Shown piece after piece: positions 1 through 8,473 of a stretch of 64,000 bases of DNA; the first letter of the stretch is position 1, and every line of letters starts with the position of its first letter. The notes beneath the pieces are model-generated. The model was not told the origin of the DNA. It did not search any database and worked only from the letters and a program-made list of their open reading frames with translations. Source of the stretch: Geomonas limicola (GTDB lineage: Bacteria > Desulfobacterota > Desulfuromonadia > Geobacterales > Geobacteraceae); the NCBI RefSeq assembly GCF_014193675.1, contig NZ_BLXZ01000001.1, positions 744,001 through 808,000 on the forward strand, read 5' to 3'. Made by a program: the position numbers and the translations under genes.

Positions 1-1037
1 TCTTCGAAGAGCCGCCCGAGGATGATGGCCCGGTCCGCCAGCAGCGAGGAGCGCACCCTCACCGAAGCGGTCGCCGTCGAAGAGAGACTCGCGCTGCCGG
101 CGGGTGTCGTGCCGCTGCCGCTGACCCGGTTCACCGCGGTTCCCACTGGGGCATCCGCGGAAACGGTGCAGCGGTAACCTAAGATACGCACCCGCCCCGC
201 CTCGAGGCTCCCCAGGTCCCAGACCAGCTGCTGGCCGCCTCCGGTTGGATCCAGATAGCTGGAGCCGTCCAGGAGGGTCGATCCCTTCAGGTAGCGAAAG
301 CCGCGCGGCAGCAGGTCAATGATGCTCGCATGCTCCAGGGTCGCCTGCCCCTGGTTCTCCACCCGCACGGTGAAGGGGACGATATCCCCCGCCTCGACCA
401 GCTGGGTGCCGGCGACTTTGCTCACCACGAGCTGCGGCTGGGACTGCTGCAATTCCTGGGACAACACTACGAGTTGATCGTTGAGGCTCGCCTCGCGCCC
501 GGGGCTCCCCTGCGAGCTGGCGGTAACCACCAGGGTGGCAACCCGCCCGGAGGAGCCGCTAGGGGGGATTACCTGCAGCACGAAATCGAAGGAGGCGCCC
601 GAGGCGAGTAAAGGGGTAATCTGGCTGCCCGAGGGGTCGGTCGGCAGAGGGGTCACGCCATCTGCGGTGAAGAACTGCAGTTTCGGGGGAGTTGCGCCGG
701 CCGCAACCAGAGGCTGCAGAAGGGCTGTCCTGAGCAGGAAGCGGTCCGCGGCGTTCCCCCGGTTGGTCACGGTGTGCTGGTAGGTCGCCGGCCGCCCCGG
801 TTGCGTGGCGCAGTCGCGTACCGGACCAAGCGTCGGGTCGTTCAGGTCCTTCACGGTGACCGCGCTCTGGTTGGAGCCGACACTGCGCGCTGCCCCCTGG
901 ACCAGGTAGCTCACCGTGAAGGCGTGCCGGATCACGCTGCCGGAAGGGGTGAGCGCCAGCCCCCGCGCCGGAACCAGGAGCACCAGCACCGCAAGGCAGA
1001 GCGCCACGAGGGCTGCCATGTCTTTGCCTGAAGCCAT
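1..1037 (-). CDS. Secreted DUF11 repeat protein, 3' end outside window (partial)
   Basis: About 345 codons are visible, reading leftwards out of the window. The N-terminus (MASGKDMAALVALCLAVLVL...) is a signal peptide ending near residue 28. A beta-rich stretch follows, and residues about 200-325 form a DUF11/conserved-repeat domain with the typical phrases 'VEAGDIVPFTVRVENQGQ', 'LPRGFRYLKGST' and 'LGSLEAGRVRILRYR'. The last visible residues (ADRAIILGRLFE) resemble the entry to an SdrD-B-like 'GRVFEDRNGNG' domain. These are extracellular adhesive or structural modules; the ligand is unknown. It starts 24 nt after the upstream secreted protein ends, so the two are probably co-transcribed. A GGAG about 10 nt upstream supports ATG at 1037; an in-frame ATG at 1019 is the alternative. 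Confidence 0.75.
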   Translation of the reverse strand, partial: MASGKDMAALVALCLAVLVLLVPARGLALTPSGSVIRHAFTVSYLVQGAARSVGSNQSAVTVKDLNDPTLGPVRDCATQPGRPATYQHTVTNRGNAADRFLLRTALLQPLVAAGATPPKLQFFTADGVTPLPTDPSGSQITPLLASGASFDFVLQVIPPSGSSGRVATLVVTASSQGSPGREASLNDQLVVLSQELQQSQPQLVVSKVAGTQLVEAGDIVPFTVRVENQGQATLEHASIIDLLPRGFRYLKGSTLLDGSSYLDPTGGGQQLVWDLGSLEAGRVRILGYRCTVSADAPVGTAVNRVSGSGTTPAGSASLSSTATASVRVRSSLLADRAIILGRLFE

Positions 1038-1061
1038 AGCACGCTTTCTCCGTCCCGCGTG

Positions 1062-2357
1062 TCACTCCACCTGAACTCTGAAAAAGACGTAGAGGGTCTT
1101 GCCGGGTTGCAGGGTGCCGCCACTGGAGTCGGTCGTCCCCTCCCCGAGCCGGGCCACCAGGTTCCCCTCCGCACCCTGTACGGTACCGCACAGCGCCGCT
1201 GCGCAGGGAGGACCGTCGCCGGAGGGGGAAGTGGCGATCCTGAGGGTGCCGGGGACCGCGCTGCTGTTGCCGGGAAGGGGGCTGGTGAGATTCACCGAGG
1301 AGGCAGGGAGGGTTCCTGCGTTGGTGACGGCCATGCGGTACTCGAGGAGTTCGCCCGGGAGCACGTTGGCGTTCGCAGCGAAGGCACCTCCCGTGGTGAG
1401 GTTGCGCACCGCCTCGCTCACCAGGATGCTGGCGTTTACCGCGCTGGTGGTTACCTGATCGGCAGCGGTGGTCCCGAACCCGGTGACGGAGATCTGAGTA
1501 TCGCCGTGGGCGCCGTCGCTACTTTCCGAAGGGATGGTTACCGCGAGGAAAAAGGGAAAGGAGGTACCGGGGGCCAAGGTGCCGGTTGCCGTGACCGGTG
1601 CCGTTTCGCCTGCCTGACGCACCGCGTCCGCGGCAACTCCCCCCCCGGCCCCGTCGTCGGCAAAGAGGGCGCTGTTCCAGCCGGAGGGGGCACTTACCGA
1701 GAGGGTGTAGCTGTTGGTTGTGTTACCGACATTGGTGAGGGTGTAAGGGTAGTTGACCACCGAACCCGGGGGGCCGAAGCCGTCTGGCGGCGTGGAGAGG
1801 ATGACCGCCGCCGTGCTGCTGCAGGCGACTGTTTCGGTCTTCACCTGGTCGAGTTTGGAGCCGTCCCCCAGCGAGGTCCCCTGCACACTGACCCGAAAGC
1901 TCGCGCCGAGCTGGAACAGGGTGGGAGTCACTTGCACCAGGTAGCTGCGCGACTCGCCCGGCGCCAGTTGCGGAGTCGCAAAGCCTGCGCCTAACTGCGC
2001 GGTCCGGTCGACCCCATCGGAGTCGATGAAGCGGATCTCGGTGCCGCTGAGCGTGCCGGTCCCCTGCAGCAAAATGGTGTCCGGCTGGTCCCCGGCATTC
2101 TTCACCAGCACCCGGAACAGGGCCGGGGTTCCGGGAAAGGCTGGTTGCGACTTCGACTGCAGCTGGGCCGTCGACTCGAAGACGCCGGCACCCAGATAAG
2201 CGCCGTCGGGTTCGGTCGCCAGTTTCACCAGGAGGTCGGGCTGGAACCCGGCGTGGGCAAGTGACGGTGCAGTGAGAAACACCGTCAAGCTCAGTACCCA
2301 GAGCCAGCTAAGAGTTCTCCCGAGCAAAACATATACATTAATATCTGTTAATTTCAT
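1062..2357 (-). CDS. Secreted DUF11-like repeat protein
   Basis: A 431-residue exported protein. The start chosen at ATG 2357 gives a clean signal peptide (residues 1-36, ending PSLAHA) with a Leu/Val/Trp-rich core; an in-frame TTG at 2420 would add 21 unlikely residues. Neither start has a convincing Shine-Dalgarno site. The mature part is all beta-type and Ser/Thr/Gly-rich, with phrases found in DUF11/NEW3-like repeats: 'VKNAGDQPDTILLQGTG', 'LTNVGNTTNSYTLSVSAPSGW' and 'VLPGELLEYRMAVTNAG'. It probably forms the first gene of a two-gene operon with the DUF11 protein that runs off the window start. The function is likely cell-surface structural; no catalytic motif is visible. Confidence 0.7.
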   Translation of the reverse strand: MKLTDINVYVLLGRTLSWLWVLSLTVFLTAPSLAHAGFQPDLLVKLATEPDGAYLGAGVFESTAQLQSKSQPAFPGTPALFRVLVKNAGDQPDTILLQGTGTLSGTEIRFIDSDGVDRTAQLGAGFATPQLAPGESRSYLVQVTPTLFQLGASFRVSVQGTSLGDGSKLDQVKTETVACSSTAAVILSTPPDGFGPPGSVVNYPYTLTNVGNTTNSYTLSVSAPSGWNSALFADDGAGGGVAADAVRQAGETAPVTATGTLAPGTSFPFFLAVTIPSESSDGAHGDTQISVTGFGTTAADQVTTSAVNASILVSEAVRNLTTGGAFAANANVLPGELLEYRMAVTNAGTLPASSVNLTSPLPGNSSAVPGTLRIATSPSGDGPPCAAALCGTVQGAEGNLVARLGEGTTDSSGGTLQPGKTLYVFFRVQVE

Positions 2358-2430
2358 AACGGAAAAAATAACAGATGATTGGTGAGAGGCAAGGCCTAAA
2401 GAAAATTTGTCTTTTGACAACGGGAGTGGT

Positions 2431-2763
2431 ATGTACTTGCAGGAAAAGAGTCTACAGTGTCACGTTGTGAGACTTGCACTGACAACCAAGGAGCCCGCCG
2501 TGGCACAACTGATAGATAAAGCACTTGAAACCGAAAACCGGTACTTCCAGCTTGCCAGCAAGGATATGGTCTACTTGAAGTTCGTTCTCGAGGCCTACGA
2601 GGGGCTCTGCACCATGAGCACGGTCGACGGCAAGCGGGGCATCGTCAAGGTGAACTATCCGCTCCCCTTCGCCGAAGATGTCCACGACCTGCTCGAAGCG
2701 CTCTGCGGCGAGATCGCACTCACCGAGGTCTGCGCAGGAGGGGAGCCATGCTGCACGAGTTAG
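2431..2763 (+). CDS. DUF4911 family protein
   Basis: A 110-residue protein resembling DUF4911, a small family common in Desulfuromonadales and of unknown function. Family-like features are the core 'KDMVYLKFVLEAYEGLCTMSTVDGKRG' and the closing segment 'DVHDLLEALCGEIALTEV'. ATG 2431 is preceded by GGGAG at short spacing; an in-frame ATG at 2407 is also open. The last 16 nt overlap the tldD start, which suggests translational coupling. Three Cys lie in the C-terminal tail (CAGGEPCC), part of which is encoded in the overlap. Confidence 0.6.
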   Translation: MYLQEKSLQCHVVRLALTTKEPAVAQLIDKALETENRYFQLASKDMVYLKFVLEAYEGLCTMSTVDGKRGIVKVNYPLPFAEDVHDLLEALCGEIALTEVCAGGEPCCTS

Positions 2764-4139
2764 ACGTTGCCGCCATCTTGCGCCGCGCGCTCTCCCAGGG
2801 GGGCGACTTCGCCGACATCTACTACGAAGACGGCTCCTTCACCGCGGTGGTTTGCGAAGACGGCAAGGTCGAGCGGGTGCTCGCAGCACAGGATCGCGGC
2901 GTCGGGATCCGGGTCATCTCCGGTGTCTCTACCGCTTACGCCTACACCAACGAGGTGAGCGCGGCCTCGCTCCTGCGCCTGGCCGAGACGGTGAGCCGCG
3001 GGGTGCGCGAAGGAAATGCCTTCGACCGGACGATCGACCTGAGCGAGCGGAGGGTGGGAACCGGCTTCCCGATCCGGATCCAGCCCGACCAGATTCCCCT
3101 GGTCGACAAGGTGCAACTGGTGCAGCGTGCCGACCGGGCGGCCCGCGGGTTCGATCCCCGGGTGCGTCAGGTGATGGCAGTCTACCGCGACGCCCGGATG
3201 GTCACCCAGATAGCCAACTCGCTTGGGGAATTCAGCGAAGATCACAGCACCGCGACGGTCTTCCTGGCCCAGGTGGTGGCGCAGGACGGCTCGGTCACCC
3301 AGACCGGATACGAGCCCCTGGGAGCGCAGTACGGCTACGAGGTGTTCGACCAGGCATCACCCGAGGAGGTGGCACTCATCGCGGCGCGGCGTGCCGTCCT
3401 CATGCTGGGTGCGCGCCCCTCGCCGGCCGGCGTCATGCCGGTGGTGCTCTCCTCCGAGGCGGGTGGCACCATGGTGCACGAGGCGATCGGCCACGGGCTC
3501 GAGGCGGACCTGGTGCAGGCGGGAAGTTCCGTGTACCGCGGAAGAATCGGCGAGCGCGTCGCCTCCGAACTGGTCACCGTGCGCGACGATGCCACCATCC
3601 CCAACATGCGCGGTTCGTTCTCCTTCGACGGCGAAGGGACACCGGCCCAGGACACGGTACTGGTGGAAAAAGGCATCTTGAAGGGATACCTCTACGACCG
3701 GCTCAGTGCGCTGAAGGACGGCTGCGTCTCCACCGGCAACGGCCGGCGCGAGTCCTACCGGATGCGCCCCATCGTGCGGATGACCAACACCCTGATAGCT
3801 CCGGGCGAGAGCGACCCGCAGGCAGTCGTTACAGCGGCGGGGAGCGGCCTGTTCGTCAGGAAGATGGGGGGCGGACAGGTAAATACCGTGAACGGGGATT
3901 TCGTGTTCGAAGTGACCGAGGGGTACCTGATCGAAAACGGCAAGGTGGGAGAACCGGTACGGGGAGCGACCTTAACCGGCAACGGTCCGGAAGTCTTGAA
4001 GAACATCACCATGGTCGGCAACGACCTGGGTTTCGGGATCGGGACCTGCGGCAAGGACGGCCAGGGAGTGCCGGTAGCCGACGCCCAGCCGACCCTGCTT
4101 ATTTCGGGGATCACCGTGGGTGGGAAAGCGAAAGGGTAA
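2748..4139 (+). CDS. tldD: TldD/PmbA-family metalloprotease, TldD-like subunit
   Basis: A 463-residue TldD homologue. TldD with TldE/PmbA forms a zinc protease that degrades unfolded peptides and matures RiPP-type peptides such as microcin B17. The metal-binding HExxxH is visible as HEAIGHGLEAD at about residues 245-255, followed by the family C-terminal region 'TAAGSGLFVRKMGGGQVNTVNGDFVFEVTEGYLIENGK'. A perfect AGGAGG lies just before ATG 2748. The gene overlaps the DUF4911 gene by 16 nt. No TldE/PmbA partner lies within the window, so the second subunit must be elsewhere. Confidence 0.92.
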   Translation: MLHELDVAAILRRALSQGGDFADIYYEDGSFTAVVCEDGKVERVLAAQDRGVGIRVISGVSTAYAYTNEVSAASLLRLAETVSRGVREGNAFDRTIDLSERRVGTGFPIRIQPDQIPLVDKVQLVQRADRAARGFDPRVRQVMAVYRDARMVTQIANSLGEFSEDHSTATVFLAQVVAQDGSVTQTGYEPLGAQYGYEVFDQASPEEVALIAARRAVLMLGARPSPAGVMPVVLSSEAGGTMVHEAIGHGLEADLVQAGSSVYRGRIGERVASELVTVRDDATIPNMRGSFSFDGEGTPAQDTVLVEKGILKGYLYDRLSALKDGCVSTGNGRRESYRMRPIVRMTNTLIAPGESDPQAVVTAAGSGLFVRKMGGGQVNTVNGDFVFEVTEGYLIENGKVGEPVRGATLTGNGPEVLKNITMVGNDLGFGIGTCGKDGQGVPVADAQPTLLISGITVGGKAKG

Positions 4140-4182
4140 ACCTGAGAATCTGTACCTGAAAAGGTGAGGTTCGGCAGACCGT

Positions 4183-4262
4183 TAGCCACCAACCCTTCAA
4201 GAGCTGCTTTCCAGTTTTGAATCCTGATGTTCCTCGGTGAACCTTTGATTCCTCGGTGGCCA
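4183..4262. repeat. Degenerate intergenic repeat with CCACC / GGTGG ends
   Basis: Between the ends of tldD and the convergent C13 protease gene lies a stretch beginning TTAGCCACCAACCC and ending CCTCGGTGGCCACC. It resembles the ends of the longer CCACGGAG-type repeats at 8255, 19045, 44936 and 52040, without their central hairpin. It is probably a decayed copy. Confidence 0.35.
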
Positions 4263-4278
4263 CCTTTCCCATTACCGG

Positions 4279-5799
4279 TCAGGGTCGTGCCTTGACCTTC
4301 GTCTTACCCGCCAACTCCGGCTCCATCTGCCTGAGCTTCCTGCCGATTTCGCGTCCCACCCAGATCTGCGGGTTCGACGGCGTTTCCCCCTGTTCCTCCT
4401 CCCACTTGCGGATGATCGCCCGCGCCTTCACGAAGGCATCGCTGAAGGAGAAGCTCGATTTCAGCCCGCGGTCCAAGAAGGCCTCCCCGAACCAGGTGAA
4501 CTTCTCGCCGAAACCGCAGCCGAAGGACTCGCTCCTCGCGTCCGCAGCGGTGATGATCAGGGTATCTTCACCTTTCAACGGGTCGATGAAGCCGCCCGAG
4601 AAGCAGGCGGAAACCACCAGTACCTTCCAGCGGATCCCGGATTTCGCCAGCATCTTGCGCACCATTTCGGGCGTCACCTGGTCCAGGTCGAGCGGGGGGT
4701 TGCTCACCTCCAGTTCGTGGTCCCGCGAGCCGTGCGAGGTGAGAAAGAGCACCAGGACATCGCTGTCGCGGTTCATCACCTGTCCCAGCCGTACCAAGGC
4801 CTTTTCCAGGTTGCTCGCGCTGGCGAAGGGGAGCGTACTCGCGCTCTGCGGGTTGTTGGCCAGGACCAGGCTGCGTCCGAAGGTCCGGAAGCGCCGGTCG
4901 AAGACCTGCTGCGCCGCCAGCACCTCTTTTAAGAAGACGTCCTGCGTGGCGTCGCCGGCAAAACCGACGAAGTAGAAATGCGACCGGCCGCGCTCGCCGG
5001 GGAGCAGGCTGGCAAGCTGGCTGTCCAGAAGCCTCCCTTGGGCAGCCAGGACGCTTTCGTTGAGCTGCAGCTCTCCGCTTTCGCTCCCCCCCTGCCCGGC
5101 GCTCACCCAGAGGTCGGCACGCGAGAAGAACCAGAGCGGTACCAGCGCAACGAGCACCAGCAGCAGGGCGCTCTGTACACGTCGGGCAACCGGAGTCCCC
5201 GGGACGCGCAGCAAAAAGAGCAGCCCGCAGAGCCCCCACCAGCCGTAGAACCGGTAGTAGTGCGGTGCGTCGAGGTAGGGCTGCAGCCATTCGAGCCACC
5301 TGAATAGTGCCAGGCGTTCCAGGAGTGCGTGGCCGAGTTCGATGGGGATACTGAGCGACACCAGGGCCACGGCGAGGCCGCACCCCAGGACCGGTCGGGA
5401 GAGCAGTCGCGCGGCCAGGTAGCCGGCGAAGAGAACCAGCGGCAGGTGGAAGAAGAACCCGGGAACCGCCGATGCGGCGAAGCTGCCGGAGCGCCCGACC
5501 AGGAGGTAGGAGACCCCGAGGTTGCACAGGAAGTCGAGCACGGCCAATAGAGCCAGTGCGCCAGGGGTGACGCAGAGTTGTCCCGGCGTAACCCGGAGCA
5601 GCAGGGAGATTCGCAGGCCGGCTTTCAGGTTGCACAAGAGGTTGCGCAGGGGATTACCCGAGACGGCAGTCTCGGCCGCTTCGGCCGCTTCCACAGGCGA
5701 ACTGCTGCGCTCTTCGGCTGGTGTGCCGGATGGCTGCACTGCGTCAGCCGCGCTGTCATCTTGACGTGAAGTGGTGGGATCGTGGGGGTCGGTACTCAT
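4279..5799 (-). CDS. Membrane-anchored C13 (legumain/caspase-like) cysteine peptidase
   Basis: A 506-residue protein. A Pro/Ala/Ser-rich N-terminus is followed by about five hydrophobic segments (roughly residues 75-230, e.g. 'LALLAVLDFLCNLGVSYLLV' and 'SALLLVLVALVPLWFF') and then a soluble C-terminal peptidase C13 domain. The catalytic pair is visible: His in 'VLFLTSHGSRDHE' and Cys in 'VLVVSACFSGGFIDPL'. C13 enzymes (legumain, GPI8) cleave after Asn/Asp or act as transpeptidases; the substrate here is unknown. ATG 5799 is chosen over GTG 5823, but neither has an obvious ribosome site. The gene stands alone, convergent with tldD. Confidence 0.8.
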   Translation of the reverse strand: MSTDPHDPTTSRQDDSAADAVQPSGTPAEERSSSPVEAAEAAETAVSGNPLRNLLCNLKAGLRISLLLRVTPGQLCVTPGALALLAVLDFLCNLGVSYLLVGRSGSFAASAVPGFFFHLPLVLFAGYLAARLLSRPVLGCGLAVALVSLSIPIELGHALLERLALFRWLEWLQPYLDAPHYYRFYGWWGLCGLLFLLRVPGTPVARRVQSALLLVLVALVPLWFFSRADLWVSAGQGGSESGELQLNESVLAAQGRLLDSQLASLLPGERGRSHFYFVGFAGDATQDVFLKEVLAAQQVFDRRFRTFGRSLVLANNPQSASTLPFASASNLEKALVRLGQVMNRDSDVLVLFLTSHGSRDHELEVSNPPLDLDQVTPEMVRKMLAKSGIRWKVLVVSACFSGGFIDPLKGEDTLIITAADARSESFGCGFGEKFTWFGEAFLDRGLKSSFSFSDAFVKARAIIRKWEEEQGETPSNPQIWVGREIGRKLRQMEPELAGKTKVKARP

Positions 5800-5866
5800 G
5801 ATTGATGGATAATACCACGGCACTTGCTGTTTGGGGAGACGGCTTTATTCTTTTTCTCCGGATTCA

Positions 5867-5895
5867 TTGATGTTTTTGACCGATTCTGCTATTAG
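5867..5895 (+). promoter_or_regulatory. Candidate sigma-70 promoter for DAHP synthase
   Basis: TTGATG (-35), a 17-nt spacer and an extended -10 (TGC TATTAG). It would give a 5' leader of roughly 125 nt before the gene at 6029. Motif inspection only. Confidence 0.4.
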
Positions 5896-6028
5896 CTTTC
5901 TGTCATGTCCACGCCGCGCAATGCCTGTGGGCCCGCAAGCCGTGAGTTCGAGCGCATTTGGCTTCTTCAATCGGGCCTTTCCTGATACCATGGCGGAGTT
6001 CCCGACACCGTCTTAGAGAGGTAGCATT

Positions 6029-7381
6029 ATGACCACCCATGACTGGAAGAAATCCAGCTGGCACTCCTTCCCGGCCCAGCAGCAGCCCAATTGGCCGACA
6101 GGCCCGGTTTTCGACGATACCCTGAAGAGCCTCTCCCAGCTCCCGCCGCTCGTCTTTGCCGGCGAGTGCCAGACCCTCAAGGCAAGCCTCGCCGAGGCGG
6201 TCGAGGGGAATGCCTTCGTGCTGCAGTGCGGGGACTGTGCCGAGGATTTCTCGCGCTGCACCGGCCCGGACATCCGCGAGTTGTTGAAGGTCATCCTGCA
6301 GATGTCGGTGGTGCTCGCCTTTGCCGGCGAGAAGAAGGTGATCAAGATCGGGCGCATCGCCGGACAGTACGCCAAGCCGCGCTCCAGCGACACCGAAATT
6401 GTGAACGGACTGGAACTCCCGAGCTACCGCGGCGACATGGTGAACAGTCCCGAGCCGAACCTCGAGTCCCGCACCCCGGACCCGCGGCGCATGCTCGAGG
6501 GGTACTACCGCTCCGCTGCCACTTTGAACCTGGTGCGCTCCTTCACCCTGGGTGGCTATGCGGCGCTAGAACGGGTCCAGGCCTGGCATCGCGCCTCGCT
6601 GGACGCCCTCCCCGCCGGGCAGAAGTACGAGGAGTTGGTTCGCCAGATCTGGAAGACCATCAACTTCATGTCCGCCATAGGTCTCGACCCGCAGCACGTG
6701 CCGCAGCTGAACCAGGTAACCCTCTACACCTCTCACGAGGCGCTGTTACTCGACTACGAGCAGGCGCTCACCCGGATGGATTCCATTTCCGGTGGCTGGT
6801 ACGACACCAGCGGGCACATGCTCTGGATCGGCGATCGCACCCGGCAGCTGGAGGGGGCCCACGTCGAGTTCCTGCGTGGCATCCAGAACCCGCTCGGCAT
6901 GAAGATCGGACCGAAGTACGACATTGACGACATCAAGCGGATCATCGAGCGTTTGAGCCCCGACAACGAGCCGGGGAGGCTCACCCTGATCACCCGCTTC
7001 GGCGTTCATAAGATTGAGGAGTATCTCCCTCCCCTGTTGCGGGAGTTGAGCCGCGAGGGGTACAAGGTGGTCTGGAGTTGCGATCCCATGCACGGTAACA
7101 CCTACCAGAACCAGTACGGGCAGAAGTCGCGGAACTTCGAGGTGATCCTGCAGGAGATCCGTTCCTTCTACCAGATCCACAAGGCCGAGGGGACCGTACC
7201 GGGTGGCGTGCACCTCGAGTTGACCGGCGACAACGTGACCGAGTGCACCGGAGGCAGCCGTCAACTCATGGACCAGCACCTGCACTTAAACTACCAGACC
7301 AACTGCGACCCGCGCCTCAACGCCGAGCAGGGGGTGGAGCTCGCCTTCGAACTGGCCGACCTGCTGCACCCGCATCTCTGA
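6029..7381 (+). CDS. Class II 3-deoxy-7-phosphoheptulonate (DAHP) synthase
   Basis: A 450-residue enzyme condensing phosphoenolpyruvate and erythrose-4-phosphate to DAHP, the first step of the shikimate pathway. It belongs to the plant/Mycobacterium-type class II family: opening 'W....P..QQPNWP', 'PPLVFAGECQTLKASLAEA', 'FVLQCGDCAEDF', 'KIGRIAGQYAKPRSS', 'YRGDMVN', and near the end 'WSCDPMHGNT' and 'GGVHLELTGDNVTECTGG'. Full length. The start at 6029 has an AGAGGT site. No other aro genes are adjacent. Confidence 0.93.
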   Translation: MTTHDWKKSSWHSFPAQQQPNWPTGPVFDDTLKSLSQLPPLVFAGECQTLKASLAEAVEGNAFVLQCGDCAEDFSRCTGPDIRELLKVILQMSVVLAFAGEKKVIKIGRIAGQYAKPRSSDTEIVNGLELPSYRGDMVNSPEPNLESRTPDPRRMLEGYYRSAATLNLVRSFTLGGYAALERVQAWHRASLDALPAGQKYEELVRQIWKTINFMSAIGLDPQHVPQLNQVTLYTSHEALLLDYEQALTRMDSISGGWYDTSGHMLWIGDRTRQLEGAHVEFLRGIQNPLGMKIGPKYDIDDIKRIIERLSPDNEPGRLTLITRFGVHKIEEYLPPLLRELSREGYKVVWSCDPMHGNTYQNQYGQKSRNFEVILQEIRSFYQIHKAEGTVPGGVHLELTGDNVTECTGGSRQLMDQHLHLNYQTNCDPRLNAEQGVELAFELADLLHPHL

Positions 7382-7382
7382 C

Positions 7383-7524
7383 AGGGATACCTGGGATAAA
7401 ACCGAACTTGAACAGGGGTAAATGGGATTAACAGGATAACGGCAAAACCAACAGGGATGAATGGAATTAAGGGGATAACGGCTAAATAACAGGGATGATG
7501 GGTTTAAGGGGATAAAGGCTGAAG
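7383..7524. repeat. Tandem degenerate 'ACAGGGATnAATGGGATTAA' repeats
   Basis: Several imperfect copies of a roughly 25-30-nt unit (for example CAGGGATGAATGGAATTAAG followed by GGGATAAC) follow the DAHP synthase stop. The same motif is present in inverse orientation at 7583-7624. No gene is visible here. Confidence 0.7.
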
Positions 7525-7582
7525 CTGGCAACGGGGTTTGCCCACGTCTGATGGTATTTGCCTTGTTTCTATTTTTTCTAGG

Positions 7583-7624
7583 TTTTCATCCCATTCATCC
7601 CATTCATCCCATTTATCCCTGTTA
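7583..7624. repeat. Inverted partner of the GGGAT repeats
   Basis: Repeats of a CATCCCATT unit ending TTATCCCTGTTA, the reverse complement of the units at 7383-7524. Together they bracket an approximately 60-nt stretch just upstream of the flavoprotein gene at 7660 and could form a long imperfect stem in RNA. Confidence 0.65.
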
Positions 7625-7659
7625 TGCGTTGTTTTATCCTTGTTAAAAACGGAGGACAG

Positions 7660-8229
7660 ATGAAGATCGTCTGCCTGCTGGGGAGCCCCCGGCCTGCCAG
7701 CAACAGTTCCGCAATCGCCAACCGATTCCTGCAGACGGCCCGGGAACTCGGTGTCGAGACCAGGAGCTTCACCCTCAACCGCCTCACCTATCGGGGCTGC
7801 CAGGGGTGCTACGTCTGCAAGACCACCCTCGACCACTGCGTGCTGCAGGACGACCTGGCCCAGGTGCTCGACGCGGTGGCCGAGGCCGATCTCGTGGTGC
7901 TTGCTTCGCCGGTCTACTACGGGGAGATCACCAGCCAGCTCAAAGGCTTCCTGGACCGGACCTTCTCCTACCTGGTCCCTGACTACCGGTCCAGTGCCAC
8001 CCCTTCCCGCCTCTCGCCGAAGAAGCTCGTCTTCGTGCTCACCCAGGGGCATCCCGACGAGGAGATGTTTGCCGACATCTTCCTGCGTTACGAGCACTTC
8101 CTGAAGTGGACCGGTTTTACCGAGGCCACCCTGATCCGTAGCTGCGGCATCGGGCCGGGCAGCGTCGACGCCGCCCCCGAAGAGGTGCTGCGCGAAGCCG
8201 AGGAAGTGGCACGCCGGCTGGTCTCATAA
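7660..8229 (+). CDS. Iron-sulfur flavoprotein / NADPH-dependent FMN reductase family
   Basis: A 189-residue flavodoxin-fold protein starting MKIVCLLGSPRPASNSSAIA, the FMN-phosphate-binding loop of NADPH-dependent FMN reductases. Residues about 42-56 contain C-x2-C-x2-C-x6-C (GCQGCYVCKTTLDHC). This fits the compact 4Fe-4S motif of the Isf family, so it is more likely an iron-sulfur flavoprotein than a plain reductase. 'VLASPVYYGEITSQLKGFLDR' is the second FMN-contact segment. Start 7660 has a perfect GGAGG; an in-frame upstream ATG at 7624 lies in repeat DNA and is rejected. Role inferred: soluble electron carrier or reductase. Confidence 0.85.
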   Translation: MKIVCLLGSPRPASNSSAIANRFLQTARELGVETRSFTLNRLTYRGCQGCYVCKTTLDHCVLQDDLAQVLDAVAEADLVVLASPVYYGEITSQLKGFLDRTFSYLVPDYRSSATPSRLSPKKLVFVLTQGHPDEEMFADIFLRYEHFLKWTGFTEATLIRSCGIGPGSVDAAPEEVLREAEEVARRLVS

Positions 8230-8254
8230 ATCAAAGCCAAAAGCCCAAAACCAT

Positions 8255-8462
8255 CTCACCAACAAAGACGCGAAGACGCGAAGAAACCTTTTAGCCACCA
8301 AGACACAATAAGCCCTCAAAACTTGCTCGGCCCTCCGCGTTAACGCAGAAGGCCGAACAGATTTACGTATGTATTAAGTTTTTTTGTGTTTTTATGATTT
8401 TCCGCGGCTAACAAGCCTCTGAAGTTTCTTCGCGTCCTTTGCGTCTTTGCGGTGAATAAGGG
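8255..8462. repeat. Dispersed intergenic inverted repeat (copy A)
   Basis: The ends are 'CAAAGACGCGAAGACGCGAAG' on the left and 'CTTCGCGTCCTTTGCGTCTTTG' on the right, an imperfect inverted pair. An internal smaller palindrome centres on GCGTTAACGC (8332-8358, CGGCCCTCCGCGTTAACGCAG...GGCCG). It begins about 25 nt after the flavoprotein stop. The same architecture recurs at 19045, 44936 and 52040. There is no gene in this stretch. Confidence 0.6.
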
Positions 8463-8473
8463 GTTTAGTTTGT

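Noticed and set aside
559-1191. 210-codon minus-strand frame over the DUF11 protein start
   Set aside because: It ignores the signal peptide and DUF11 domain in the adjacent frame and spans the stop of the upstream gene.
2678-4159. 493-codon frame overlapping tldD on the same strand
   Set aside because: Arg/Pro/Gly-rich out-of-frame translation of tldD; the HExxxH protein in the other frame is clearly the real one.
7383-7624. CRISPR-like array
   Set aside because: The units are degenerate, contiguous and inverted across the region; there are no uniform spacers and no cas genes.
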